Of a stretch of DNA of 64,000 nucleotides, positions 20,921-33,168 are shown one piece after another. The notes beneath the pieces are model-generated. The model was not told the origin of the DNA. It saw nothing but the letters and a program-made list of their open reading frames with translations, and did not search any database. The translations under genes and the position numbers were made by a program. How positions within the stretch are numbered: the first letter of the stretch is position 1; every line of letters begins with the position of its first letter. The stretch covers positions 24,185,501 through 24,249,500 of the forward strand of contig NC_084899.1 of the NCBI RefSeq assembly GCF_958979055.1, given 5' to 3'. Source of the stretch: Alnus glutinosa. Its lineage: Eukaryota; Streptophyta; Magnoliopsida; Fagales; Betulaceae.

Positions 20921-23799
20921 AAAATACAAGTAAAAAGAATAATAAGAGTCTTTTCAATTAAAAAAAGAAAATAGAGGCATATATGGCCGGGGTGATCGAT
21001 ATGATTCTTGATTGAGCTGCTGGAATTTCGCACCAATGATATCACTAATTAATTAGGAGAAAACTTGTACAAGTGTTTTTTTGTCGTATAAAATGGCTGC
21101 TTAATTAAGGCATAAGGAAGTTGGTACATTTCCGAATGCTATACGTAAGCATAATTGACATATATATATATATATATAGAATAAGAAGCCCCCGGAGAAT
21201 ATGGACAAATTCCAAGGGAAAAACGTTCGCACCAATCCCGTTCAAAAAAGAAAAAGAAAAATAATAATGCTTGAAATTACATTTTTATCCCATAATTTTG
21301 ATTTGGTATTAGATCATTCATTGGTTAAAAAATAAAAATAAAATTTAAGAGTTAGTTAAAACTGCCACGTCAGCATTGTGTAATAATTATAAGATAAAAA
21401 TGAAGTTTTTAACATTAATAGAAAAAAAAGAAAAAAAAAAAAGAAAAAAAGAAAGGGGGATTTCTTTACAAATTTTACTCAATTTAGGATAGAACCCTTT
21501 AGGGCTTAATTTTATACTTGTAGCTCATAATAGATATATATGATATATATCAACTTGTTTTGATCATGCTTAATCAATAAAATTCCAATGTTCTTTAGAA
21601 ATTTTTTTTTCCTAATCAAATAAGGAAGAGTTACACGGGATCTAAAATCGAAAGGGATGAATTTCCCAACAAAAGATCCAAGACGGATGGATGATACTAT
21701 AAACACTTTAAAATAGAACACAAAGTTATATCTCACACACACACACACATTAACTTTTTTTTTTCTAAATATATTTTCAAATCTCTCACCAAAATCCTCT
21801 AGCCTCTAGGTAGTATTTTTCTTCAATGTAGTCTCTCACCAAAATCCTCTAGGTAGTATTTTTCTTCAATGTAGAGTGATTAAATCTTTCAATTTCAAAC
21901 CATTTGCTTGGTGAAACTTTATGATGTAAAAATAGACACATACCAAATCCTCGAATTATTTTCAAACCTCAAAATGTAAATTTCAAATTACTATGTATAT
22001 TTTATCAATGGATAGAGTTTTATTCCTCTAAATTGGGTTGGAAATTTTTTTTTTCAATCCAGTCTCTAAAATTGTCATGTATTTCTCACCTACTAAATAA
22101 TACGTTTTCATCTTATAAACTGAGTTGACAGAAATTCCACCAACCCAATATGAAAAATAAAAAATAAAAAATAAAAAAAACTGTCACACGTACGTCCTTC
22201 AATTCATCAATAATTAACACGCACATGCTTTTACAAATTAATATAATTGAAACCCCAAAAGGTCTAGCTCCATGGGTCTATTCTTGCTTCAAGTCTTGAA
22301 TATACAAGAAAATTATGAGCATGACATTCACGTACATTAATTCCCTTTTCCTTTTTAATGGAATTGAATTGCAGATCGAACACCTTTATAGCTTTGATTG
22401 GTCAGCAAGACAAAGTTTTACTTGGCTTCTAAGATACAGCTGCCATCTTTTATCTACTTTTTTTACGACCATGCGTAGTCGTAGACATGATCGGATCCCA
22501 ATTTCTTAGTTAAATGAATTTAGACATGATATATAATTAAGTAAAATCTTGAATGCTTGAAAAAAAATAAAATAAAATAAAATAAAAAATAAAATAAAAA
22601 AAAAAAAAAGGAGCAAAATGTTGACTCTCTCTCTCTCTCTCTCCGTGCTAAAGGTGTATGTGTGCTTCATTTTTCTATATAAAGGACTTTTAGTACCCTT
22701 CCGATCGAGTTCCGACACTGAATAGGGCCCCTTCAAGAAATTAATAGAATGGCAGCTATTTTTGGTAGGAGAAACAAGTTGAAGAGTCTTTTTTTCTTTC
22801 TTTCTTTTTGATGAGTTTGATAGCTAAAAGTCTGCAGCTTAATGAGCAAAAGTCTCTCTTTTCATCGATCAAACTTGACCGTACGTGCTTGCCCTCCATT
22901 TGCTACGTGCACTCGAACTACTTTATGTCACTACTTGCACTAATTAAGTACATTTTTATATTTGTGAAAAATCTTTAGGGCTACAAAACACTTTATGCGC
23001 ATGGTACCTTAAGATTACATGGAGATCCCCCAAAATAAAGTGACATTTTCTGTCTCAAAGAACCTACTCTATGCTATAATTAAGCTAGTTATGAATAACG
23101 CTACTTTTAACGTTCATTTATTATGTCTCTATCATATTGGATGATATAACATGTTTTAAGTGATTTTTCATGTCTATAAAAGTAGGTTTGACAAATGGGT
23201 GTGAAGAGAACATGTTTGAAATGACTTCTCATATCATCAACTTCAAAAAAATCAAAAGAAACGTAACTTAAAACACATCATATTAACTGATGTAATCAAC
23301 ACAATAGCTGACGTGAAGTTTTGTATTCGGTGATCAACAGCGTGTACCCTCATACACCATACACCATATTAATCTTTCATTGATGAGATATTTTCATATA
23401 TAGAAAGTGTATGTTCATAATATTGGATAGCCAAGACACAACGTTTCCAAGGGTACGTACGTTGCATTCCTTTGCATCCGTTGAAAAATGGCGCCATTAA
23501 TTGGAACTATAAAAAAATGATGCAGCAGTACGTCAATCGAGAGTTTTACCATCATTTTGCTGTCAACAGAATTCTCCCCTATGACAAACACCCTAACGAA
23601 AAATTGTCACCATTTTCGATGAAAATTCTTTTGGATGAACCTAAAACCCGTAAAATGAATGTGAATAATAACATTACTTTTCAAAATATTGACATAAACG
23701 ATTACCATATTATTGGGGAGGACCTACGATTGATGGGATCATAGAGGCCAGGATTCTTAGATTCAATTCTCATTAGAGTAATACTAACCGTCATGAATT
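20921..23799. other. Gene-free AT-rich DNA
   Basis: Contains a (TA)n run at about 21160-21178, a (CA)n run at 21734-21749, A-rich runs at 21420-21455 and 22560-22611, and a (CT)n run at about 22624-22642. A 90-codon open frame at 23472-23744 has no recognisable similarity or gene context. No gene is supported. Confidence 0.5.
21783..21876. repeat. Imperfect tandem duplication of about 45 bp
   Basis: The words TCTCTCACCAAAATCCTCTA and GGTAGTATTTTTCTTCAATG occur twice in a row. The first unit carries an extra CCTCTAGG between them. This fits replication slippage. Confidence 0.85.
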
Positions 23800-24002
23800 A
23801 TGATTCTCTTAAATTATCTGTCTGAATTTGAGAAAATTCGAACAGATGATTGTGAAAAATCACTTATGGGATTTATCTGACCAAATAAAGATTGGACTAC
23901 TCAAACCATTTATTTGATCATGTGAGTCCTATAAGTAATCTCTCATAATTACCTGTCCGAATTTTTTCAAATTCGAACAAATAATTTGAGAGGATTCTAC
24001 TC
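23800..24002. mobile_element. MITE-like inverted repeat, family copy B
   Basis: Arms of about 65 bases (TTCTCTTAAATTATCTGTCT at the left faces CGAACAAATAATTTGAGAGG at the right) enclose CCAAATAAAGATTGGACTAC and CCTATAAGTAATCTCTCATA. The centre and arms resemble the element at about 1870-2065. Ends are approximate. Confidence 0.6.
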
Positions 24003-25385
24003 CGTGTAAGGTTTTAGTTTAAATTTCATAAATGAAAAAAAAGAATTCTAATTTAATTTAGTTTAATCAATACCTTCAAAAGTCTTAGAAATATATATTA
24101 ATTGCATTGATTTGCAGCCCTATTTCACGGTCTTTATTAGTGACGTGAAGGTTGCCGATTGATCATGTCTTTTGAATGGGAATTAATATCGTCAAGCTTT
24201 GAGATATATATAGTCAATATTATTAGGTTTTTTTGTTGTCAATGTATAATACCAGGTAGAGTTAGTGGTGAGGTGAGAACGCACGTTGGCCGGCTGTACG
24301 TTGCTCTCGATTTTTACATAGAAATTAAGGTTTGACAACTACGTTTGGGACTCGCAGCAAGCAGCCCAGACTTGACCGCTGTTATATATCCCGATCACAA
24401 TATTACGTACGCATGCAACTTTCTATCGACATCAATTTCTTCATTTCATTAAATGAAATTGTCTCTATGTACGTACGTACGTAAAAAATACATGTTTTTT
24501 TTTTAATACTTTTATTAAAAAATTATGTATTTTTTACGTATTATTAAAAAAATCATATGTCATGTTAAGGTATATATATACATGAGAGTTTTATACATAC
24601 ATAAACACAAACATTCTTTTCGTTTAATAGCATTCTTGTTTATAAATTTGAATTGAAGGAAATTGTTTTAACTCAGTTTAAGGAAATTTATATGCTTATG
24701 TTGTCGTATTAGGAATTTCTTAGGTTGTTTCGAACTTTATTTTTGAGATCGAGAGAGAACAAAGTAGTGATCAAAGATAAATAAGACATTCCACCTTCCC
24801 ATACCTACTTCATGGATTGACAACGACGTGCATGTAGATGAAAGGATTTATTTATTTGTCTGTTTTTGCATTTTTCTATTCTTTAGCAACATATTAAAAT
24901 ATCTCCGGTTCAACGTCACTTAATCTTTTGAACTTTCAACACAATTATAATTATCTTTCTAAATTCAAAAACTCTCATTTTTTTTCAATTTTACCTATCT
25001 AGTAGGATTTTTCATTAAATCCTAATAGAAAGATGTCAAAATTCTCAAAATATTTCTATTTTTTTAAAATAAATAAATAAAAATTACAAGGGTTTAAGCA
25101 TTGGTCTTGATTTAATGAAATTTACAAAAATATTCACGCAACTATTTGAAATATATATACACTAAATTAAGAGTTTTTTAAATTTAAGGGAGCAATTACA
25201 AAAACAGCGACATGCAATTAAAAAGAATTAAGTGAAATTTTCATCATTTTTCATTTTATTTTATTTTATTTTAAAGTATCTATTTCGTGGTTTTGATCAG
25301 CTTTCACGTGGTCTACATTGAGTTCTCTTCAGTACTACCTGAAAACTTTAAAAGATTATAACATTTGGATAGACTGATCGTTGTA
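24003..25385. other. Gene-free AT-rich DNA
   Basis: Contains an ACGTACGTACGTAC run at about 24470-24482 and segments near 24890-25170 that share words with the inverted-repeat elements around 37.4-38.2 kb. No gene is supported. Confidence 0.45.
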
Positions 25386-25715
25386 CTTTTAAAATATTAA
25401 TTAATAATTAAATCAATATTTTTCTATCAATTTTAAGATTTTGAAATAAGTAGTAATTTTATATGATATCAAAACCAATATCTTAAGTTTGAATTTTGAC
25501 TCTACAATTTATCGATCCTTTATTTGCAATATATTCAAATAGTTTGCGTCATGTTATTTCTGGTCTGACACGTGAGGAAAATTGTTAAAATTTTAGTTAA
25601 TGGTATCAAAGTAAAGAACTTGAATTTAAATATTATTTTATTTATCTCTCATTTCAATTAAATATTCTACGTGTTAATTATTTAATAAATAGAAATTTGA
25701 GTCAAAACATAAGAA
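25386..25715 (+). mobile_element. Decayed TRIM-type element
   Basis: Reads as short LTR-like sequence (TTTAAAATATTAATTAATAA ...), then a primer-site-like TGATATCAAAACC, then internal sequence with CTGACACGTGAGG. LTR-like GTTAAAATTTTAG and a second TGGTATCAAAGTAAAG follow. The order matches the better-preserved element at 12090-12398. It is old and its limits are approximate. Confidence 0.5.
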
Positions 25716-27522
25716 TTAATGACCAAATCAAACCATTTTTTTTAGCTTAGAATTTTCAAATAAGCTGCGCTTACTTACTAATATAGAATAATAATTATAT
25801 ATGTCAAGCATGTAAGAGCAGCCACAAAGTTAGGTAGTGAATGACGACATGTCCTCAAAATTCTTTATTACTTCCCTTTTGTTTTTCTTGGCAACTCTCC
25901 ACTACTTCTGTTTCTTTTGGATATGGAGATCATGGGTCGAATCTTTCATTTATAGGCTACGAGATGTGTTAGACCTAGAACTGATCTTTTTCAATTTGTT
26001 AATGAGCGTTAGCAGCAACAGCATATGGTTGGAAAGGGTTAAATATTTTCGGTGGTTAACGTGACTTTAATTATTTTTTAACACGTGTCAGCAAGTTGTA
26101 AAAGAATTACAAGTTTGGCATTATCTTAGCCACCACCTCTCCCGGCCAGCTAGCAACAAAGAAGAGACAATATATTCTTAGGGGTGGGTATCGGTTCGAT
26201 CGGTTCGGTTACCAACAAAGTCGGTTAATTCACCGACTTTATTTTGACAACCTTTAATTTCGATATTTTCAATTAAAACTGCTTAAATCAGTAAAATCGG
26301 TTAAAAACCTGTGAGCATGAATATTTGTGTAAAGTTTCATCTGCCTCTTCTTTAGAATCGGTTAAAAGTCAGTTATTCCTTATTTTATAGTGTCAGTCCG
26401 GTTTGATTCGGTCAGATATAAGTCGGTTCGGTTAACTGAAGAAAAAAAAAATCACCTATACCAACTACCGAACTGAAAGCTGAAATAAAAATTTATATCA
26501 ACTAACCAACTAAAATAAGTTGGTAGAGGTGGTAGGAGGCCGATGGCAGTTGGCAGGCGATTTTGCCAGCTCCTATATATTCTACATGAATTCATAAGTG
26601 TCAGTCCGGTTTGATTCAGTCAGATATAAGCCTCTATATAAAAATGAAATTATCGTAATAACAATATAATTATAAAATTTTGGTATGAAAGAGATAGCTA
26701 GACAGCTTCTTGTAGAGTTATTAATATGTACGTTGGTGATGGAATATGCTGGTTAGATTGAAGACAAATGTATGCAATACATGTGAAAATTATAGTTTTC
26801 AACAAAAGTGAGCTGTGAAAAGAATAATGTTGAGAGAGTCAAGACCTAAAGCAATTAATCAATTATATATAATATATGTCACTCTCTAATTAACCAGATT
26901 AATTTGGTAGTAAATTGGGGCCTTAGGGAAAATAAAATATAAAAATGGAGCGTACGTGTATATATAAAATATTGAGAGTACTCAAGACAATGAAATCGAT
27001 TAAATAATGCCACATTTCTAACGATATTATTTTAAATTAAAATACATTATCCCCTTAAAAAAAGAATTTGGAACGACATATATAAAATATAGGAGATGTT
27101 CAGTCGAAATATTTATATATTAATTATAAAGGGGAAAATATTCCGAAACCCGATGTTCTGCAGAATAGTTTTTGATATTCTGAAAAATTTAAAGGTGAAA
27201 AAAATATTTGACTGGATTGTGTTTTGAAACCCGGTGGTACGTACAGGTCGAATCCGATAGACCGAGTCGTTGAATGGGTTGCTTGGCTGGCTGTTGATAG
27301 GCGGCGCGTGTGACGATTGTTGGTGATTTATCCTTCACATATAGACAAATATGTACCTTACAAGCTAGATGTTGAGATTATTTTTTTCAGAATGAGTTGC
27401 AGTGAAGGCAGAGAATGCACTATTAGCGCGGTGGCCGGTGGCGGTGCATGAGCCACGTGGGCAATTGGCATAATGATCAGTGCGGAGTAGGGTTAGGCTA
27501 CAGAAAAGTTGTTCTCATACCA
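25716..27522. other. Gene-free DNA with a hAT-like fragment
   Basis: From about 26183 to 26450 there are repeated CGGTT/TCGGTTCGGTT words on both strands after GGGGTGGGTATCGGTTCG, the usual composition of plant hAT-derived sequence, but the far end was not found. GTCAGTCCGGTTTGATTC occurs twice, near 26393 and 26600. No gene is supported. Confidence 0.45.
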
Positions 27523-27745
27523 TGTATAAATAAATTATGGGAGAAAAAAGAAGAGAGAGCGGAAGCAAGGAGATAATGATGGCTACATCTTTACTGTATT
27601 AAAATATAAGAAATAGTATTACATATATCTTTATTTATAGAAAAATTAGGAGTGGTGAACAAGCCTAAACTAAATAAGAAAGAGGATAAATTAACCCTGA
27701 AAAAAAAAATTAATAATATTAGAGAATATATATAATATTCTAACA
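27523..27745 (-). mobile_element. LTR remnant with adjacent primer-binding site
   Basis: A 223-bp LTR fossil on the minus strand (TGTTAGAATATTA ... TTTATACA) with a TATA-like ATAAATAAAG. It is directly followed by TGGTATGAGAAC (27522-27511), close to the tRNA-Met primer-binding consensus. The size and ends suggest a Copia-type element; the rest of the element is not visible next to it. Confidence 0.6.
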
Positions 27746-28866
27746 ATTATATTTTAATTTATTGATCTTTGAAATTATAAGTCTGCTCTACATGTGAAAG
27801 AGCCAAATTAATTTCAAAACTTGGAATAAAGAAAAAGATAGATAGGATGATAGTGAAAGAAACTTAAGAAAGTATTCAATTGGGGAATTAATTAAGTTCG
27901 TACGAAATAACATGCAAGATTTTTAAATTTTAGTGGTTGACATAGTGAATCAGTGATTAGAACTAGCTAGTCATTAGTCTATATTTTTTTACATTTAATT
28001 TAACACATGATAAACTAACTTATTATCAATTTGTATAAATGTATTTGTTTTTTTATAATAATAAATAGGGGACAAATTATCTTCACCTACCCCATGGCTT
28101 GTCAGTTGTCACTCCTTTTGTCGTAGTGTATCGGACTTTTAATCTTTTGCAATGTTCCCTTTTCGTTAGATTTTGAAGTTAAATCAGACAGTAAAATGAA
28201 TAAAATAATCTTTATATCTCTGAAAATTTATAAAATTTCAAATTTACATTTACTTACAAATAAAAAAATTACTTTTTTTTTAAAAAAAAAAAAAGTGACC
28301 CAACGGCGTATCACCGTTGGGTCACTTACGACCCATCATGGGTCACACTTATACCATTTTTTTTTTCAAATAATAAATCAAGGCATTTTGATAATTCTAC
28401 ATCCCTTCTTTAAGATTTAACAAAAAATTTTAATGGATGGGGGACATTGAAAAAATTAAAAGTTCGATATACGAAATTGAGATATTTTGAACTTTAGAAA
28501 AACATTGCAAAAGTGATGACAATTCAAGGAGCTAGAGTAAATGAAGTTTATCCTGATAAATATTCAAGTATTATTTTTATACATTATCTTAACATGTGAA
28601 GATGCTGCATATTCTTTTAATCAATGTACGTACTTTGCATCAATAATGTTAACAAAGAGAGCAAAACTATTTTAAAAGGTTTTGGATATATATATCCAAA
28701 GTAACATGAAATAAAAGAAAAGCCCCAAATGGATAAGCCGTGCACAAAACTACAAACTTCTATAGCTATGGGATTTATGAAATTAACTTTTAGTAATTTC
28801 AAGACACAATATTACCTTTAGAATCAAAAGGCCATAAACAGTACATTTTGTCGATTGGGATCTCTT
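27746..28866. other. Gene-free AT-rich DNA
   Basis: Apart from the hairpin listed at 28295-28325, nothing recognisable is seen. Confidence 0.45.
28295..28325. repeat. Perfect 12-bp hairpin between A and T runs
   Basis: GTGACCCAACGG at 28295-28306 and its exact reverse complement at 28314-28325 enclose a 7-base loop. An A run lies just before and a T run about 35 bases after, followed by a further GACCCATCATGGGTC palindrome at about 28330-28344. It probably forms the centre of a decayed foldback transposon. Confidence 0.6.
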
Positions 28867-29042
28867 GGTAATTAGTTGTTTGAATTGCACGCAGTTCGTG
28901 TAACCTTATAAAAAGGGACAAAACCTACCTGCTTCAGGCAGCCCAAAGTAACCCATCTAGGTTGCTTGGGGCAGGTAGATCATTTCCTTGTTCTTCTTGT
29001 AAGGACTGTCTAAATTGCATATAATTTGGACAACTAATTGCA
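28867..29042. mobile_element. MITE-like foldback element
   Basis: The left arm GGTAATTAGTTGTTTGAATT is mirrored by TTTGGACAACTAATTGCAAG at the right. Inner arms CTACCTGCTTCAGGCAGCCC and GGTTGCTTGGGGCAGGTAG face each other. No target duplication was identified, so limits are approximate. Confidence 0.55.
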
Positions 29043-29174
29043 AGATTCTACTTCACGTTTTGTAATGGATTTGAGGATGGTGTTTCTAAATGTCTTTGCC
29101 ACCTTTTGTTATCTATTATTAAAGCAACATGAATTTGTAGACACTCTGGAAAAAAGATTATAATGACGACAATT

Positions 29175-30151
29175 TTATTTATTTTTTTTTTTTTTTAAGG
29201 GAAAGTTTGTCTTTCCATTAAGATTGATCCGTACAAACAAAATATCCAAAATAGTTGAGGGACAAACATCAACCCACACATGTTGACCGTACTGGGAAAT
29301 AGCTAACTTAACCAAGCAGTGAGCAGCCTTATTCCCATCGCGCCCCACATGAGCAATCTTCCAGCAAGGAAAAGAACCAAGCAACAACCGAGTCTTCGTA
29401 ACTATATTCCCGTATGAAACACAGCATTCCCCTGAGTTTCCCAACGCCAGAACCACTTCACGAGAATCCCCTTCAATCTCAATTGAGGAGAAGCCCATTT
29501 CTCTAGCAAATTCCACAGCCCTCCTAGATAGCCCCAATGGCTTCAGCCACGGTAGGGTTCTGAATGTAGGGTAACACTGTACACATTGCCGCCTTCACTA
29601 AACCCATAGCATTCCTGGCAATGATACCCACACCCATGAGTTTCTTCCGGACGTCCAGCGCTGCGTCCCAATTAATCTTAATGGAACCGGCAGCTGGTTT
29701 ACTCCACCGAGAAGGAACACATGAGCTCTTGTTCACCCGATTCGCAACATCCACAAAAGATTTCCGATAATCTCCCAACAAATCTCTGGCACCTTTCAAC
29801 AAACAGGTGGAGGATGGAACTGGACCCCCAAACACCACCAAATTCCTCCTCAGCCATATCTTGTTGGCTATAATCGCAAATAGCTCCTGCTCCCCCATGT
29901 CCAATCTATCACAAAGATAACAGAAAATACTGAAAAAAATCGTCCTTCACAACCACACTTTTGTTGATTGATCCCCCCACAAATACCCCAAACGGCTTGA
30001 GCAGCAACACACCACCACAGCGCATGACCAGTCGTCTCAGCTTCAATCCCACACATAGGGAAATCAGGTACTGAAATTACCTTTCTTTCGGTCAGTCATG
30101 CTATTCCTATGGCGAGCTTGTAATGAAGTACAACCAACTAAGAGCAATTTA
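29175..30151 (-). mobile_element. 5'-truncated L1-like LINE, 3' end with zf-RVT and RNase H domains
   Basis: On the minus strand the 977-bp unit encodes the C-terminal end of a plant L1-type ORF2. Pieces include MCGIEAETTGHALWWC (zinc-ribbon region after the reverse transcriptase), then an RNase H-like domain (GSIKINWDAALDVRKKLMGV, GIIARNAMGLVKAA, then EMGFSSIEIEGDSREVVLAL and HVGRDGNKAAHCLVKLA). The RNase H part is split by a frameshift near 29530. It ends in a poly-A tract (T-rich at about 29183-29200). Flanking direct repeats TATAATGACGACAATT at 29159-29174 and 30152-30167 are identical over 16 bp. Target-primed insertion is therefore clear and fairly recent; truncation at the 5' end is typical of LINEs. 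Confidence 0.93.
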
Positions 30152-30167
30152 TATAATGACGACAATT

Positions 30168-30928
30168 GCTCCTTAATAATGCTAAAGGGCGCCACAATAA
30201 CTATTTTTATAAATTTCAGATTTTTATAAAGCCTTATGAGAAGCGAGGGTCTGTTATTGATTAAATCGACAATTGCGTCCTAAACATTTTTATAAAGCCT
30301 TATAAATATCTTTTCGAAACTTAATAAACTTTTTGGTCAAACGAAAAATATTTTTGATTCAACTATTACTTTTACTTGCACAAAATACTAAAAAATATGA
30401 AGAATATTTTTCATAAAATGTTTTAAAGCCGAAACAATCGGAGCCTTAACAACATTGTCATAGAACTTCTTAAAATTCAAAATCCCCTGCTGACAAAAAT
30501 ATATTAGTTAAAATAATTAAATTTACAATTCCCTATTTGTTCAAACTTTTGAGGTAAATAATAATTTAAGATAGTATCAAAATGTTTAAATTAAAATAAA
30601 ATGTGTTGTTTGGTTACACATGTTAGGAGAATGCTGAAATATTAATTTAAATAATTAAATTTATCTATTACATATACTCTCAAACTTTCTAATTTTTTAT
30701 TCTAAATAAATAAATAATTTATTAAACGATGGTGATTTTTCTCAAACAGTATTTTCCATTGAATGAATATGTTAAAAGGGCAACATTTTCAAAAAACGAG
30801 TATAATCGCCAAGATATGGGAAGAGGGAAAGGGAGCTAGAGATATATATAAGCAACGAGGAAAATATAGTGATATTTTATGATTGCAAGGTATTAAGAAA
30901 AGAGTAATGTTACACATTATACTCACAT
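30168..30928. other. Gene-free DNA with decayed TRIM
   Basis: Contains a decayed TRIM-like stretch at about 30500-30690 (short LTR-like words TTAAAATAATTAAATTTA, then AGATAGTATCAAAAT, then a second LTR-like CTGAAATATTAATTTAAATA). No gene is seen. Confidence 0.45.
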
Positions 30929-31699
30929 CCCACTGTAACGCCCATAATAAAATAATTGCGAATTTAAATAATTAATGAAAACGTAATAATTAAATTTAAG
31001 TAGTATTTATCATGGTAATATTTGGATTAATTATTTTAATCAAGGAAAGTGTTAGTTAATTAGTTTAAGGTTAGTGGCTAGTAGTTAGAGCTAGTAATAG
31101 ATAATATTTTGAAGTGATTTAGAAAATAATACTAAAAGTTTTTTTTAAAAAAAATAAACATTTGATTTTGTTAACTAAAGTGTCTATGAGTAATAAATAA
31201 AACGGTGTAGGAAACATATAGGAAACAAGGCTAAAGCCTAGCCTTATAGATATGAAAGTTTAAAGAAAAATAAGAAGAAGAGATATTCACGTGTGTTCTT
31301 CTTAGAAAAGCAAGTCTTAAACTTTGTAGCTCTTTCTATTGAAGAGAAATGACGTGAATAAAAATAAAACTCAAATAAGTCAACAAAGCATGAAGATGTA
31401 ATTAATGTTGGTTATCTACGACATTTACATCCAAGATGTAAATGTTGTAGAAATAAGGCCAGCTTTTACAGTAGGAAAGCTGGTGAATAAAAAAAAAATG
31501 ATAGCAAGAAAGCTTTAACAAGGAAGAGAGTGTGTCTTGCATTTATTATAGAGAAACTTTATGTCACTAGAAAAATGAGAGATAAAGCATGCGTCTCTCT
31601 TCATTTAATTCATCTCCACTTTTTGTCTGTAAAAATACACATTATTTGTCATTGTTTTGATAAGTTCAAAATACGCATGCCACATTCAGACAAGTTACG

Positions 31700-31885
31700 T
31701 AATAAAAGATAGGCTACATTAATGCTTGGCAACCAAATGAACCAAAGAAGATCAATCGTGAGAGAAACAAATCACAACCAAAAGCCTTTAGACAATGTGA
31801 GAAATAAAAGGTAGGCTACATTAATGCTTGGTAAGCAAATGAATTAAAGAAGACCAATCGTAAGACAAACAAATCCCAACAAAAT
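31700..31885. repeat. Imperfect tandem duplication of about 100 bp inside the large LTR
   Basis: AATAAAAGATAGGCTACATT followed by AATGCTTGGCAACCAAATGA (about 31700-31740) recurs as AATAAAAGGTAGGCTACATT followed by AATGCTTGGTAAGCAAATGA (about 31804-31844). The shared stretch continues for about 75-80 bases. Confidence 0.8.
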
Positions 31886-32370
31886 TATTCAATAGTTTCT
31901 AAGCCTTTGGCTATAAGAATACACCAATGCATCTTTTTGTATTGGCTACCAGTTGTTTGCTTTCTGAGTGTTCTTTTTTCAAGCCACAAAACAAAAGTAT
32001 TTATTTTATTTTCTTTCATCCATTGTACACACAAATAAAAGAAAGTAAGAGAAAGGAACGGGAAGGTGTAGTAATTCTTTCAACAAGAGAGAGTACGTAA
32101 TAAAAATACAAGGGATAATTTCAAGAGATTAAGCTAAAGTGGTAAGTATAAAACTTACTGACCCTACACTTGATGTTTTATTGCATAAATTCTACAATAT
32201 TTTTAGTGTGATTATGAGCATGTATATTTTGGAATATCATTATGATAAATTATGTTTATATGATATATTTCATGTGTTTAAAGAAAACGAATTTTTAAAG
32301 GAAAATGAGTTTCAAAAGAAAATGAGATATGATTATATGTGATATGTGAAAAGTTTGTAAAAGATGGGAA

Positions 32371-32602
32371 TCTAGCGGTTAAGTGGGGTTATACACTTAG
32401 CACCTCGAAGCTATAAGAGAATAAATTGGTAGCAACCTAGCGGTTAAGTGGGGGTATACACTTAGCAAACTCCAGCGGTTAAGTGAGAGTATACACTTAG
32501 CACCTTGAAGCTATAAGAGGATAAATTAGTAGCAACCCAGCGGTTAAATGAGGGTATACACTTAGCAAACTCCAGCGGTCAAGTGTGAGTGTACACTTAA
32601 CA
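32371..32602 (+). repeat. Compound tandem repeat with a CGGTTAAGTG core
   Basis: Five copies of AGCGGTTAAGTGxGxGTATACACTTA-like units occur. Alternate units are followed by a longer tail containing GAAGCTATAAGAG and TAGCAACC. The higher-order unit is about 100 bases (a 65-base plus a 36-base unit) and repeats about twice. It lies inside the large solo LTR. Confidence 0.85.
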
Positions 32603-33168
32603 TGTGGAAATATGAAATGAAAAATGAATATTTAAATGTGATAAATGAACTTGTTAATGCATTTATTATATGAATCAAGCTTGTGGTATGATATATATTG
32701 TTTTATGTTTTATTTATCGTTTTTCATTAACTTGATATAAATTGTTTTAATACTCAATGATATGAGATATGGGTTTGATAGGTATTAAATGTAAAGAAAA
32801 ACATTTTGGGTGTTTATTAAGTATGCATTAACAAAACTCTAAGCTTGATTTACAAAACGGTTATGAAATTTTAGAAAGTAAACACATTTGTGAAAACCTT
32901 ACAAAGATTACCGTTTAGTAAATTTAAGATAGAGATTTTCAAAGGAAAAAGAGGTGCTCACATCACACATGTATGGTCAGAATATTTTATACTTACTGAG
33001 TGGTGGACTCACACATTCCCCCTGTAAAATTGTAGTAATTTTACAGATACTGCTGATGAGGAGATAAATGATGATCATTATGCTTGTCTAGGATTTTGCT
33101 CATGAGGCTTGCAGGAGGCCTCTCACCTTTTGAATGACTAACTCATGTTGAGTCAATATTTAAAATTA

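Noticed and set aside
23472-23744. Small gene of 90 codons
   Set aside because: No known motif, no visible promoter or neighbours, and chance frames of this size are common in AT-rich DNA.
30500-30690. Intact TRIM
   Set aside because: Only word-level similarity to the better copies remains; limits and duplication could not be defined, so it is only mentioned within the spacer entry.
32371-32602. CRISPR-like array
   Set aside because: The units are directly adjacent compound tandem repeats inside a plant LTR, without unique spacers of constant size, in a eukaryotic chromosome.
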